Assembly: GCF_910592395.1 (NCBI RefSeq)
Contig: NC_088323.1
Location: 5,582,001-5,646,000, forward strand
Origin: Lineus longissimus
Lineage: Eukaryota; Nemertea; Pilidiophora; Heteronemertea; Lineidae
Length of the DNA stretch: 64,000 nt
Direction of reading: 5' to 3'
Below are positions 13,900-26,204 of this stretch, one piece after another. Within the stretch, counting starts at the first letter, position 1; every line of letters starts with the position of its first letter. The position numbers and the translations under genes were made by a program. The notes under the pieces are model-generated. The model ran no database searches. It was not told where the DNA came from and saw nothing but the letters and a program-made list of their open reading frames with translations.

Positions 13900-16100
13900 G
13901 CAGTACTTCCTGGGGAAGACCCACACCTACGGCAGATGGCAACATCGGCCGCTATAACAATATCTATCTACGTCTGGAAGTCTGATAATATGGGCAAGCC
14001 AAAAGGAGAATCATCAATAAGGGATAAGAACCACTAACATCTCTAGCGTCAAAGGAGAAATCAAGGTTTGTACATTTCGCAAGAACTCAGGTTCCCCCCT
14101 CACATACACTCTCCCCTATTATCATCGAACTACAGAAACGAGGAAAATCTGACCACCCCATATTCATCGGAACCCCAGGAAGTCCAAAATGACCAAAGCA
14201 CCTGATATGCCTCACAGGAAGTCCATACATTATTCCTGCTTGCCATCTTCAAAAGTCACGAGTCATCATACGTTTCCTAAGACGCGGTCAGCAGTCTTTG
14301 ACCAAAACCGGTCTGCGGACTTTGAATAAATGGAAATCATTATGAGACATCTGGAAAATAGACATACTCTTGGCCACAGCTGTTATTATAGATAATTTCG
14401 CCTTTGACGACACAGGTAATCAAGTCGTCTGCTCTTCATTTTGAACGGAAAGTTCCCAGTCCCTGGTATTGTTGTTGAAATAGTTACATTGATAAAGTCG
14501 TTTGAAGGTGGTCTTCAATATGATAGTTGATAGTTTAGGAGTGGTCACTTGGAGCATATTTGGAGTGACTTTTGACAAGCAATTCATAATTCATTTGATG
14601 ATGATGCCTGAACATTCTTAACATAAAATTCAGACAGGGAACTTAAGATTACTTTGAACCTTTTGCTGGCAAGTGATTTTTTTTTTACTACCATCACTGT
14701 CAAGGTGATTGTCACTGAACTTGGGGAGTCTGGCAAAGTGCCAAAGGGCAACTCTGACATTCCTCGGATACGTTGCACATTGCAGAGATGCAACTTTGGT
14801 TGCAAAAGGGTTAACATAGTCGCACTAAACTTTCATTTGTTGCTTGAACACGATTTTGCGGGAGAAAAACGATCAAGGAATACGATATTTGATATCCAGG
14901 AACAGACTGAAGACATGTCCATCAAATGACACGAATTCATCAGATGGTAGCATAAGTAAATATGCTGAGCGTTCAAACGGCCGTAAATAGTCGTCGAATA
15001 TGACTACGCATACACGCCAATAATTCCATCAACTCACTGTGTTTGTCGACCTTTCTAGTAATTATTGCGCTCGCTAAACAAATATGGCGGATGATGAGTA
15101 GAGATGATAAGTTCTTAGTGGTAATCAGGGCTGGAAGATCTGTTGATGAAGATTTGACATCTCTGGTGACATGTCGGGAGTATCCATTATCTGGTGGGAG
15201 CATTCATTATTTGATTTCCAAGCGACACACTTGGGACCTAACATTGTGCTCCTAACTTATCTACACAGTTTCCACAGCAGTCAAATTTCAATGCCTCTTA
15301 CCCACTTTTTCTAATTCTAAGTCTGATTTAAACATGCGATTGAACAAAAAGTTGTAACAAATTGGAAAAGTAACAAACCCGCCCCTAAAAGAAATTACAA
15401 TATTGGGTTTCAAAGGAATCTCTATCAGCCTCAAAAGGCCAAGGTGAAATGTTTTCCTATCTCAAAGCCGCAGCATCTTCTATATACATCAAGGCCTTCC
15501 TCTGACATATGAGCCGATTATTCAGCCAAAGCACGCCCAGACTCTTCTGATCTTCGATAAGTCTTAACGACGTGATTGAAAAACCTTGTGCGACAACGCC
15601 AGGCTATTTGATCCTTGGATCTCTCGATACCACAAGATGTTGCCGCAGTTTCGAAATCAGATACAGCGCTTGTTGAAATGCCAAGTGGGTCGGAATGATG
15701 CTTTGAAATTTCTATCATTTCCGGTGAGGGATGGAATGCCTCTATATTGAACTTCGTTCGTAGCGAGGTGCGCTGGGCTAATCAAGCATTCTACGCCAAT
15801 TCATCTTTATTTGTCATTCGAAAACGGAAGACGCAGCCCATCTTCTGTGTGTGTCCATCTTCGTATTGACGTCGACAGGATGTGAGAGTATTTACGCTAG
15901 ATGGGGAGATGAGCAACCAAGATGGATGCCTGGTTACCCCTAGTAACGATAATGGAAAAATTGACAGGTGACTTGGTTTTATTTTCTTAGGAGCGACTAG
16001 AAATTGAAGAGAAACATAGCAGAATTAAGCAGTGATTGAAAATTGGTGTCTTATTATTGTCCTGGCATGTTTTCAATTTCAAAGTTCTCTACCAAACTAT
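13900..16100. other. Stretch without convincing genes
   Basis: Several ORFs of 60-90 codons overlap on both strands without consistent splice sites. An ATATGGCGGATGATGA|GTAGAG string at 15082-15103 has the look of a very short first exon (strong start context plus donor) of a + strand gene, but nothing downstream confirms it. Confidence 0.3.
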
Positions 16101-16161
16101 AGCGTGACCACGATTTGAGTTAAAATTCGTTGACAGTTTTCTTGGTTTCATTTACGATGGT

Positions 16162-16370
16162 GACCCCCCTTCCACTGTGTTCTTGAAGAAATTTCAGCAG
16201 ATTCTGTATGCAGTTAGGTGGGGAAAACTGACCCTTTCACCTTTTTCTGAAATCAATTCTAGCAAGTTTCTGCATGAGGTGAAATGAGGGGGGAGCTGAC
16301 CCTTCACCGTGTTTTGGGAGCAACTTAGCGAGTCTCTGTATGAGGAAAAGCTCACCCTTCCATTGTGAGC
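16162..16370. repeat. Three and a half tandem units of ~68 bp
   Basis: Units start GACCC at 16162, 16230 and 16298, and a partial unit starts CACCC at 16353. Each holds YTTCACYGTGTT, an AAATTTCAGCA-like block and TCTGTATGAGG before a GGGRAAAGCT end. The first two spacings are both 68 bp, the third 55. Confidence 0.7.
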
Positions 16371-16838
16371 TATTCACAATTCTCAAATAGAGAACAGGGG
16401 CTCGCTTTCCCCATCTTACCTTTCATTCATGACTTGCAAATCTACCCCCATGCAAATTCATCACACTGCCCTCAAGTTTCCATGAGACCTTGAATAATCA
16501 GGCCAGCCAGGTCCAGGCCAGTCGTCATTAGATATTCCAACCTTTCTATTGAAATGGCTCTCGAGTGTATCGTTTTCTTTGATGCATTATTCAAGCTCAA
16601 ATAGCAAGCAGCATGCTCCTTAGTTTGACTTACCAACCGTAAGATGAGTGACTCAAGGTGAAAGATACTATGGTGCGAGTAGTATAAAGGTCAATCAAGG
16701 ACGTCAATATGGGTTACTGTAAATTTCATTTCAAGCAAAATGCAACTGTGCAGAGAATGTATCTCAAAGGTGTCATTTGTTTGTTTTTCTTTGTGTCTTA
16801 ACTATTTCTAGAGAAAGAATCCAACACCAGAGAGCCTG

Positions 16839-16872
16839 ATAGAGAGGTGTCTGCTGTGGGAGGTTCCACTGT
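16839..16872 (-). mobile_element. Right-end fragment of the CAGTAGAACC element family
   Basis: GATAGAGAGGTGTCTGCTG, then GGGAGGTTCCACTG and TA, match in order the right end of the full element at 17371-18178. No left end was found nearby, so this is a truncated copy. Confidence 0.4.
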
Positions 16873-17370
16873 ACCTCCAATAAGACAAACTTTAGATCCT
16901 GAACGCAAACTGTTGACAACAGACACTGGTCACTCGATCATCATAACCAGTCGTTTATGGACGCGGGATGACGACTAACACCAATCGACCAATCCGTCAT
17001 CCTTTATAGTGATATACTTATTATTCACGCACGATTTATCAGTCGTAACGACGGCCATATTTATAATGGTGTCATTTTTGGTCATTGGCTGGCTGGCGCA
17101 GGTTGTGATAAGGCATACTGTCTGCCGCCAGGCCAGGTCTGTTTAATTCTTTTTACACCTGGCAGATGAAGGCCAATTTTAGATGTTGCAAACTGTGCAT
17201 ATGTCTATTCTATTTGGCAATGTTTGGGCAAAATGTCTATTTTGGCAAAATGTTGCATAGCTTTGGAGACTTCAGGATATGCCGCACACTTCAAAAGCAA
17301 CGTTTAGCCCAAGAATATGTGAGTTATTTTGTGAGACATCTTTCTGCCTATCATTTCTCAATACAATGTA

Positions 17371-18178
17371 CAGTAGAACCTCTCTCAGCGGACACCTCTG
17401 CCAGGCAGACACCTCTACATTACGGACACGTCCGGCCAGTCCCGATTTTTTCTAAGTCATTTCAAATTACAAAAACCTCTGTACGGCGGACACCTCTCTA
17501 TTCCGAATTGCGGACAGGGCGATAGCCAATTTTTGGTCCAATTCCCTCCCAATTACGGACAGTAGGCAAAAAACAATGGTTTCCCGCGTGCGCTTGGAGA
17601 GTCAAGTAGGCCCGACAGGTGTGATATTTGCGTAATTAATCAACGTAATTACCCCATGGCATTGTGTTTTTGTATCCTAATTAAGCCGCGGCATTTGTTT
17701 ACTCATCTTTTCAACTAATCACATAGGCTTATTGCATGTATTGTGTCAACGGACACTCATAAATCCACGCGGTTTTGTCAGTGTTGCAGCGAATATGCGT
17801 TAGTAGAGAAATTAGAAAAAATTAATTATTAATCAAAGGTGGCTGATGGACAGAAATTATGGGGTTTTTTTCACACATTATGACATGTCGAGAAGATTTC
17901 GCAATACAAGGGGCACCTTTTACTAGAGAGATTATTCACGCTCTGAGTTCCAAAGTAGCCCACGTCATTCAACGCAACATCACAAGCAAATACCGATCAG
18001 CCAACAGGTTTAAAGTTTCTACGCTAGATGTCGACACAGAGAAAACCAAGACCTGCAAGGCGGGAACTTCAAATCCACCTATCGGACGATTTGGCATAAC
18101 CTCTCTAGTGCGGACACCTCTCTATTGCGGACACCTTGGCCCAGTCCCATGGGTGTCCGCAATAGAGAGGTTGTACTG
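17371..18178. mobile_element. 808-bp TA-flanked non-autonomous DNA transposon (pogo/Tigger-like ends)
   Basis: It begins CAGTAGAACCTCTCT and ends with the inverse of CAGTACAACCTCTCT, with TA on both sides (17369-17370 and 18179-18180). TA target sites and CAGT termini are typical of the Tc1/mariner-pogo group. The subterminal regions repeat GGACACCTCTCTATT-like phrases. At the right end, an exact 18-bp inverted repeat (18117-18134 against 18153-18170, CCTCTCTATTGCGGACAC) forms a hairpin around an 18-bp spacer. Interior ORFs show no transposase motifs, so it is non-autonomous. The copy appears fairly intact. Confidence 0.75.
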
Positions 18179-18524
18179 TATAAAGAAAAGACTAATCAGC
18201 AAATTTTGTCACAGCCCATAATTCCACGATGGCTCTTTTACAGCTGTAGATCTCCGCGGTTCTCATTCGATCGCCGCCATAATCTTCTTCTCATCATCGC
18301 AGCATTGTGGTAGCCATATTGATTCTAGCGCGATGAAACAACAGCTGGCGGCAGACATATCAGATAGTGCTTCGAATGACATGGGACCCTCTGGACAATG
18401 TCAATAGGTTTAGAGGATTATGCGCCTCTTAGATGGACTTCACATCCAATACATTCTCATAACAGTCATAGCCATTTGGTGACTGTATTAAACCGAAACA
18501 TTCTGCCAATTCCTTTAAGCACAG

Positions 18525-18704
18525 TGCAAATGAAGTTATAATCACTGCAATGTGCAACAAAAAATTGCTTCTCATGAAGTATGAAGTTACATTGTGCAGA
18601 TCAGGTAAGACTGCAATAAAGATGACAAAAATATCCAGCAAATATTTTCCGAGTCACAACACGAAAAAACAGCGTCTTTACAAATCCTCACAGAGCTTAT
18701 CATC
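18525..18704 (+). CDS. Internal exon(s) of a + strand gene, unrecognised
   Basis: The 80-bp exon at 18525-18604 has a very good acceptor (CCAATTCCTTTAAGCACAG) and a consensus donor (ATCAG|GTAAGA). One frame is open: ANEVIITAMCNKKLLLMKYE then VTLCRS, with one base left over. A second block at 18671-18704 ends at a consensus ATCAG|GTGAGA. In the phase set by the first exon it reads SLQILTELII, but its acceptor is pyrimidine-poor. The intron between them would be 66 bp. The last exon at 24343-24474 is on the same strand and may belong to the same gene. An antisense ORF spans the region and is taken as a shadow. Confidence 0.4.
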
Positions 18705-19283
18705 AGGTGAGACTTTTTTATTTGTTGCTGTCGGGATTAGCCCCACACACCAACAACACCCAAATTGGAAAAAAATAAAACATTTCGTTACAGGCTCCGC
18801 TTGCTCGACCAAGAATATTCCTAAAACGTTTTTTCCGCACCGAGACCATTGATCTTGGGGTGCAATTCTCATCTATTCTAACATGTCTAATGGTCTGACG
18901 ATACAGTCTCCATGGCTCAGAATGATAGGTAGTGGCAATGTACTTTAAACTGCTGAGAAGATTTTTGGAGAAATCTCTGTGATTTGATCACAACCTTCTT
19001 GACCAACACAAGTAGACATATTTGGGAACTTTTCATTTTACTTTTTTCCCATTAGATTTGCAGACACCTTATTACATATTTTATAAGACCATAGAAAATA
19101 TTATCAAAGAACAAATTTTAAATTTTTGTTCCATCCTCCTCTAAAATATTTTGTCAAAAATACCCGAAAACAAAATCACAAACAATTCACGCCCTACTAT
19201 CTTGTCATGATTTCTTTCCAAGGATGCACAGAGCGAACCTTAACATTTTATGACATAAATGATACGGCAGAAACCTTTTCTGA

Positions 19284-19438
19284 TTACTGATACGAGAGTT
19301 GTTTCTGGCGACTTCCTTCATTATCAGAATCATCAAAAGTGTTAATTGACGAAAGACAAGATACCAAAGACCCATCGGCCGTTTGTTGCGTTGTCATGGC
19401 GACCAAGCATTGATGTAGAAGCAATCGCACACAGCCAA
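19284..19438 (-). CDS. - strand last exon with acidic tail, unrecognised
   Basis: A strong acceptor (TTGCTTCTTCTTCAG) is followed by 2 bases and 50 codons plus stop, reading GCVRLLLHQCLVAMTTQQTA and ending DDSDNEGSRQKQLSYQ. The composition (Asp, Glu, Gln, Ser) is more protein-like than the surroundings. The same frame is open further upstream to 19571, so the exon could be longer, with GGAG|GTACGC unused. It lies inside the presumed span of the + strand gene at 18.5-24.5 kb. Confidence 0.4.
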
Positions 19439-19699
19439 CTGAAGAAGAAGCAAGCGTACCTCCTAGATAGAAGAGTCCATGGCTGTTCCAGTCATTGTCT
19501 TCCCCCGATGGTACAGACAGATTAAAAGTTGTGAATAACCAACATTTTTGACAGCGGGTGGCAATACGCACATATAGTCTCGACGGAAGTTATCAGAATA
19601 TTTTCCTACACCCGTGGGCCTGACAAATGCTGTCCTTTCACAGGTGTCCTGATTACTGAGGTCAAATTGTATAGAAATGAACTATTCGGCACCAAATCA

Positions 19700-19755
19700 C
19701 TGTCCTTAGTAGAGAGGTTGTCCCGCTAACAGAGGTGTCTACTACGTGAGGCTCC
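19700..19755. mobile_element. Degraded end of the CAGTAGAACC element family
   Basis: AGTAGAGAGGTTGTCCCGC, then AGAGGTGTCTACTACGTG and GAGGCTCCACAG, follow the order of subterminal phrases in the 808-bp element. No intact terminal pair is present. Confidence 0.35.
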
Positions 19756-20399
19756 ACAGAACTTTCAGTTCACAGAGATACACGACATATTTACGATTTT
19801 GAATATTTCGATTTTCTACCATTTCCTTGCAGTTCTAAGTGGAGGAAGTTCAACAGAAAAGTCTATTGCCAACTAAAAAGCTTTGCAAAAATGATAAAGT
19901 CGGTTGTTTGCCATTTTATAAAAAAAATTTGAAAAAAAAAATCTTACTTTCGCCGTAAGCGAATTCTTTTTGGCCCGATTTCATAATGGTATACCGGTTG
20001 ATCATGTCTTCATCTGAAGCAGAAGCTAATGACCTTAGATATATATCCAACATCATTATAATTCCATTTTTTCCATGGATCAAATGCTGTCACCATATTT
20101 GTATTTTCCCAAACACTTGATATAACCAGCACAAGTCAAGTCGTTTCCTCCACAAAGCCAACCCCACGTTGTTATTTTACCACGAGCCCTTATTTAGCAC
20201 TTATTAGCATTGTTATGGAAGCGGGTATCGTTTTCACTACTCATTACCGCGATATCAAATTTCAAGTCCAATGATGCTAATATCGTTGAGCTGTCATATT
20301 ATATCAGATGATCATGTTTAAGGGCAGAGTCCTATTAGCCATATTGTAAGTATAATTTAGGCAATTTTAGCCGTAGTAGAAGGTTAGATAGAAAGTTAC

Positions 20400-22700
20400 C
20401 TTTGTTGGTTATGTGCATTGATTTTTTATTTACTTCGAGGAACTTTGGGCAGGCTGGTTTGCAAAGTTTTTGAAAGAAGACACAGATGCTACCATATTGG
20501 TGGTAAATTATTCTTTTGTCTGCAAAATGTCGTTACTCAGTTGCTGCTCTTCTTTTTCTGTGTCTGCTCTGCACTTGGTGGTGGTAGTCTCCAAGGAGAG
20601 TTTCTCCTCAACGGTGGGATGAGCATTTCTTCGTGCCAGTTCGGTCAGGTACCAATTGGGTTTTTTGGCCTAGTGGCTCCGTCATTGGCCAGAGGAAGAG
20701 TCCACCACTGGTTACTCATGTTTCTCATTTGGTGGTCAACATTGGAGAAGGTGGCCCTAATAAGTTCGAATAGAAATTGACCTGATGGGCTATGCTACCA
20801 ATGAGCTACTCCACCTGTGGGACAAAGTGGTAACAAGACCAGGATTGGATGGTGAATTGGCTGCACTAACCAACACAACATTCCGCTGCTAAATTACAAT
20901 TTTCATACAAACTACACCTTGGCACATCCAACCCCCAGTACACCAGACGTTCAAACACCTCCACATCAAACCCTTCGTACAATTAGTCATAAACTCGGGC
21001 CATCCCCCCGGAACTAGGTGGGAATACGTAGTCGAGCATATTCCGATCAATTCCCGCCCAATCATACCACGGGGAGACGTACGCATCATGACTTATAGCG
21101 TCTGGGCCCAAGCACCTCCCGCGGGCCTGATTCTAATTTATGAGTTATTGATGGGATGCAGTTTGAAAACGTTCCTACAGGAGAGTTAAAAACACAGGAC
21201 AGGTGGCCTTATTCAAGAGAAATTGGCACGTTAATATGTGACACGAAAAGGTTTTCAGAAAGTCATACCATGGAACCGAAGACTGGTCAAGTTATCGACA
21301 TATTTCTAGCCCAATTAACTGATCTGCAAAAGTTTATGATGCTGATATCGAAGTGTTAGAACCACCATTTTAACACACTTAGATAACAATGCAGCACTGG
21401 TTTGCATGTACAATACCTAGTCCCTCATTTTCATGGCAGGGGTTTCAACTATTCAATCAAGATATGGGTGGTGCGACCAGATTGAATGTGCTATGTTGGA
21501 CTACAGTATTGGTGGCATTGAACTTGATGATTTCACCAATTAACCTTTTCATCCAAAGCCAACTGCCACTTTTATCATCTATAAACTGACCATCGGTCTC
21601 CCGGACAACGGTCGTCAAGACTCGAATGGTATTGGGGGCGTCACGTACAGTACAATCCCTGGAGAACAGAATTAACTTGCAGCAGTCAAATTACCTAATT
21701 CTGTCAGTAATCACGCGTCGTAAGCAATTCCAGAGAAAATGGGGTCCCGTATTGTCATGATCTTAAGCGATGTCCAAGCAATCTAGTCACAGAATGGTTG
21801 ACAGCCGAAAATGTGATTCTGCACGTACCAACACGGATTGAAAGGATGGTCGAACCTGTCCGATGAAGCCATGTCAACTCCGGGTGCATATCAAAGGAGG
21901 AATCATCCTTTGAAGGCTGCATTAATGAGATAGTGGACTTGTATTGAGCATAACAATGTGACGTCCTGGGATTTGTAATGAAACAAGGGGACGAAATCAG
22001 GACGGGAGAGGCGTTAGAGGTTTTGTTTGGGGACGGTCTTCGGGGATTTGAGGAGGCAGTGCCTCTTATAACCAAACCAATCACTACGGCCTGGAATCTG
22101 TGGCTGTCATAGCTAGTTGGACCCACGTTATCTGCCTTAAGACAGCCCGGTTTTGGCATAGTCCTGATAGAGTTCACAAAGTACATTCCGCCCAATCTAA
22201 TATTTCATTGAAATCCTTTCCGAGAACTGTCTCCTCTAAACATACTGAGTTGAAAGATTTGCAAAATATCAAACAACGCCTCCCACATATTATCAACTCC
22301 CGACAACATTGTTGAATATTGTCAAAAGGAAGCAGACTTATTGGAAAGCGTCATCACAATAGTTTGCCATTCTTCAAACAGAAAATGGATAACGCTAAGT
22401 GATAAAGGTTTTTAATTTCAACTCACAATCACCATAGAGATTGGGTGAAAACTTAATGGTAACGACCTTGAAAATCCTCAAATTTCATTGATATCTTGGC
22501 CATTGTCAAGAAGGAAAGAATCTCTATCTCCACCACTCCTCGACCACCTGCCTTTACCTGGTATCAAAAGTAGCATGATTGATCTTCTTCCACTCGCAGA
22601 TGCTCACAGGGTAATCAAAAACTCCATTAAACCTGACAGGGCCACAAATCTTAATTTCAAACACATTCGTTTTCTTTGAACACGTTGAAAAATACTGCAA
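20400..22700. other. Stretch with overlapping ORFs but no supported gene
   Basis: A 146-codon - strand frame (22195-21755) and a 120-codon + frame (20418-20780) are the longest here, but neither has a convincing start, splice pair or family motif. The first is somewhat GC-richer than average and could be a decayed mobile-element gene. Confidence 0.3.
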
Positions 22701-23342
22701 CCCCCTTTATTTTCGCAAACCTGATATTTTCACGGATTTCGTGAAAGGCGATACAATTAATGGTTTTAACACGACCAATTTTTCGGCACAATTACGCCAT
22801 TGTATTTGCGCTCTGCTCAAGACTTGTGCATGTTGTATGTGAGTCAGACCTGGGCCGTCGCCAAACAAGCGTAAATAACATTACCCATGATGCAGTTTGA
22901 TTAGGCTAGAAATCGGATCCAATTATAACACCTCTGTAAATTTTTTCCTCGCACGGTTGTCCGTTTATCGCGAGGCTGCATATCAGCTTCTTGTTTTCTG
23001 ACACTTCTTCAACGGCGTTGATTTCTTGTACAAATATGGCATTTTTTCCGCATAACTTCTGCTCAGCACGAAAACTCGCTTATTGCTTTATCGGATGCGA
23101 TGAACCGTTCTTCACTGTTGACCTTTTTGACTCAGGTTTCCCTTCAGTGTGACTAAAAGGAGGTCAACAGTGGTAGCCGGCAAAAGAAATGCGTATATCT
23201 GCCGCACCACCATTTTGGCCTGTGGTGAATTGGAACTCTTTCAAATAAATTAATAGCCAATTTCAGGGGGTCTGTCCTTTGTTTTCCAGAGAACAGACTC
23301 CAGTGTTTTAAATGTGCATTCACTTCATTTTGAAGGAAGTCT

Positions 23343-23847
23343 AATTGCTTTAGGGTTTCAAGTTCTAGTTGCTTTAGGATTTCAAGTTGTAATTGCTTTA
23401 GGATTTCAAGTTCTAGTTGCTTAGGATTTCAAGTTCTAGTTGCTTTAGGATTTCAAGTTCTAGTTGCTTTAGGATTTCAAGTTCTAGTTGCTTTAGGATT
23501 TCAAGTTCTAGTTGCTTTAGGATTTCAAGTTCTAGTTGCTTTAGGATTTTAAGTTCTAATTGCTTTAGGATTTCAAGTTCTAATTGCTTTAGGATTTTAA
23601 GTTCTAATTGCTTTAGGATTTCAAGTTCTAATTGCTTTAGGATTTTAAGTTCTAATTGCTTTAGGATTTCAAGTTCTAATTGCTTTAGGATTTCAAGTTC
23701 TAATTGCTTTAGGATTTTAAGTTCTAGTTGCTTTAGGATTTCAAGTTCTAGTTGCTTTAGGATTTCAAGTTCTAGTTGCTTTAGGATTTCAAGTTCTAGT
23801 TGCTTTAGGATTTCAAGTTCTAGTTGCTTTAGGATTTCAAGTTCTAG
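23343..23847. repeat. 24-bp minisatellite, about 21 copies, with 48-bp higher-order order
   Basis: The unit GGATTTCAAGTTCTAGTTGC plus TTTA is repeated head to tail for 505 bp. One unit near 23426 lacks a T (23 bp). Two variable sites (C/T in GGATTTC/TAAG, G/A in CTAG/ATTG) change together. The outer units are C-G type, while the middle (about 23540-23720) alternates T-A and C-A units, giving a 48-bp higher-order period. Because 24 is a multiple of 3, the array is open on + for 159 codons of an RISSSSCF motif. This is a by-product of the period and not good evidence for coding. Confidence 0.95.
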
Positions 23848-24342
23848 CCCAAATGGTGCTGCATATGGTCAACCCCTGAAGTCGTGCTGGATATAGTACT
23901 GTGACAAATGGAATTTGCATACTCATCCCCCAATGTTTATGGTACAATCTGTGTCGCAGTAAATTTTCTCTGTGGCAGATACACACATTTCTAAAATTCA
24001 TATTCCCATGCCGAGACAGTTAAAAATCTCGGTCACCCGCCTGTATTGGGAATATTTATCAAGTCACGAGTCAGTTGTAATCGAAGTGTAGTAAGTTTAA
24101 AATGACTTGGTTAAGTAATTTGCTCGAGGAAATTCAATTGCCATAATTGGATTGAGTGAAAGGCCGCCCTCCTGATTTCATTATAGACGGTTGTTCTACA
24201 TGATAGAGAGTGGTAATTCAATTATAAACGGGTGCCTTGAGGGAATTTGAAATTAAAGGATTTTTTGAATTTTCTTGAGTGTTCTTCTTCTTTTTCATGT
24301 TGACCGCCAATTAAATAAAATTTCTTTCTTTTTTATTTAGGT

Positions 24343-24474
24343 CTTGTTGTAGATTTTGAGGATTCAAACAGTTTGCTAGACATTTGTGCGAAATTCTATG
24401 AAAAGGACAAGTTCAAGAATATCATTGAAGAGATGTACCTCACATTAGAGGAAAACAGCATGGCAAATATTTGA
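24343..24474 (+). CDS. + strand last exon of an unrecognised helical protein
   Basis: A good acceptor (TTCTTTCTTTTTTATTTAG) is followed by two bases completing a codon and then 43 codons: LVVDFEDSNSLLDICAKFYE, continuing KDKFKNIIEEMY and ending ENSMANI before TGA. The peptide is rich in Glu, Asp, Lys and Leu and reads as amphipathic helices, unlike the Cys/Ser/Arg-rich shadows elsewhere. An AATAAA at 24959-24964 would give a 3' UTR of about 500 bp. The upstream exons may be those at 18.5 kb. I do not recognise the family; it could be a helical-repeat or adaptor protein C-terminus. Confidence 0.5.
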   Translation, partial: LVVDFEDSNSLLDICAKFYEKDKFKNIIEEMYLTLEENSMANI

Positions 24475-25292
24475 GGGCAAACACAGGGCCTTTCCTAACT
24501 TTTGTATCGTTTACTATTGAGGGTTATACAGATGTGGATTTCACAAAGGTGTGGTAAGGCCTATTCCAAAAGAAATTTACCACCGACTAGAACCATTAAG
24601 TCATTAAGAAGACAGAACTTAAGTATATATATATCAAATGGCCAACATTTGGTTAAGTATAATTGTGTTTCCTGCCACTCTGAGGGCTAAAATTAGTTGT
24701 CATTGGCTTCTGGGAGACAGGTGCCCCAAAAATCATTGCTCTTTGACGAAACGAGGGGTGATGAGCCTTTATGGCCCCCTAAATCTGCCATCAATATCAA
24801 ACCTCAACATCGAATCACCTGTAGTCAACACCGAGAAAATTAAGACATCTGAGGACCGCGAAACAACACAACAGCCTAACAGTTTCATGAAGAAGAGGCA
24901 TCAGTCTAAGTGATTATATAATTTTTTGACTTAACTTAACCTAGTAAAGTAAAGTCGTCAATAAAACTTAGGAAACAATCATTGAAACAAATGTTGTAAA
25001 CGCTATCACAACTGGTACATACATGCAGATAGGAATCCAAATATTCTGATCACAGACCATCAAATTCAAAGAAACCATCATTGAAATGGTTTAAGTCCAA
25101 TTTTGAATTTTAGATGAAATCACAATCTGTAAGTGCAAAAATTGGAAAATGGGGGAAAAATTAACAAAAAAGTATAATGAAGCTTATGGTAAGAAGATGT
25201 AAATACCTTAAAATCATGCATCTGAAGAGGCATCCGAAGGGAATTCTATCAACCTAGGCCAAATTCGCAACAAGTGGAAGCGCTTGGGTAAA

Positions 25293-25893
25293 TCAACCGC
25301 AACACCACCCCCGTCCATGAGAGCCATCCCTGGATATGGTCCTTAGCATTACGTCACAAGACGCCGAACATCCATATTTAGCAGCTGCATAAACCACGCC
25401 GCGACTATCGATATAAAAGCGTCCAAGCATAGCCGAAAATTCGCAAATGTTTCTGATTTTGTTCATGTGCCGCTCCGTAAAGGCCTGCGTTGAATATACA
25501 TGTTCACCCAATGTCATGTTGTTCATCCAAGGTTTGAGGAAGATTATTAGGCACCGGAAAATTTATATATCGGGAGAAACCATCAGTAGCATAGCTAGGG
25601 TGGTAGGCCATGCTAGACTGGCAATGCTAGATGTGCTAACTGCTAAATCTTACACCGTAGCTGGTATTTTTTATATTGCTCGCAGATTTAATGCTTGAGA
25701 AGGTCAGATTAAATCCCATGGACGGATGAGAAATTTCGTTCACAAATCCTCGCAAAATCATCCCCTCGGGTGAAATGGTACAACCCACAACAGCATATGT
25801 TATCGCTTGAAGAAATTCTACGAGAGGGGTGGCAGCAACTAACCAACTCAACACTGCGCACCCGAGGCACCAACCGCATATAATGAACTTCAT
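25293..25893 (-). CDS. Candidate two-exon secreted protein (~143 residues)
   Basis: Exon 1 (25893-25654) begins with ATG and a signal-peptide-like stretch, MKFIICGWCLGCAVLSWLVA followed by ATP, and ends at ACGGT|GTAAGA in phase 0. Exon 2 (25484-25293) follows TATTCAACGCAG in phase 0, starts AFTERHMNKIRN, contains YGCSASCDVM and ends GRGWCCG. The phases match over a 169-bp intron. The mature part has several Cys, as in small secreted proteins, but no known Cys spacing is recognised. A + strand ORF (25447-25698) overlaps and is the main competitor. Confidence 0.35.
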
Positions 25894-26204
25894 GATACGC
25901 CCACCGCATCTTTACCCGATCCTACCCCATCTTGCGCAAATGTTCGATTAGTACGACATGTCATCTTCTCAACTTTCGCTCGGCAATAATTAAGAAACAC
26001 GGGAAGACATATACAGAACAAAGTGTTGGAAATAAAAAATCACTCGCTTAATCCTCCGGCCTGTGCCATTCGCGTGCATCACATTGTCTTTTCGCTCAGA
26101 AATAAACAGTTGGTGCAATTATAATGCATGCAAATTCACTGAATCTCTGAATTTGTAGTTGGCCTATATCAGTCACACTGATGAAACTTGTATTTAATAC
26201 ATAT

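Noticed and set aside
21755-22195. 146-codon - strand ORF
   Set aside because: Longest non-repeat frame, but no good ATG, no motif and no splice context; listed only as an unexplained block.
23417-23896. 159-codon open frame of repeating RISSSSCF
   Set aside because: It is a consequence of a 24-bp tandem repeat whose period is a multiple of three; no splice or promoter support.
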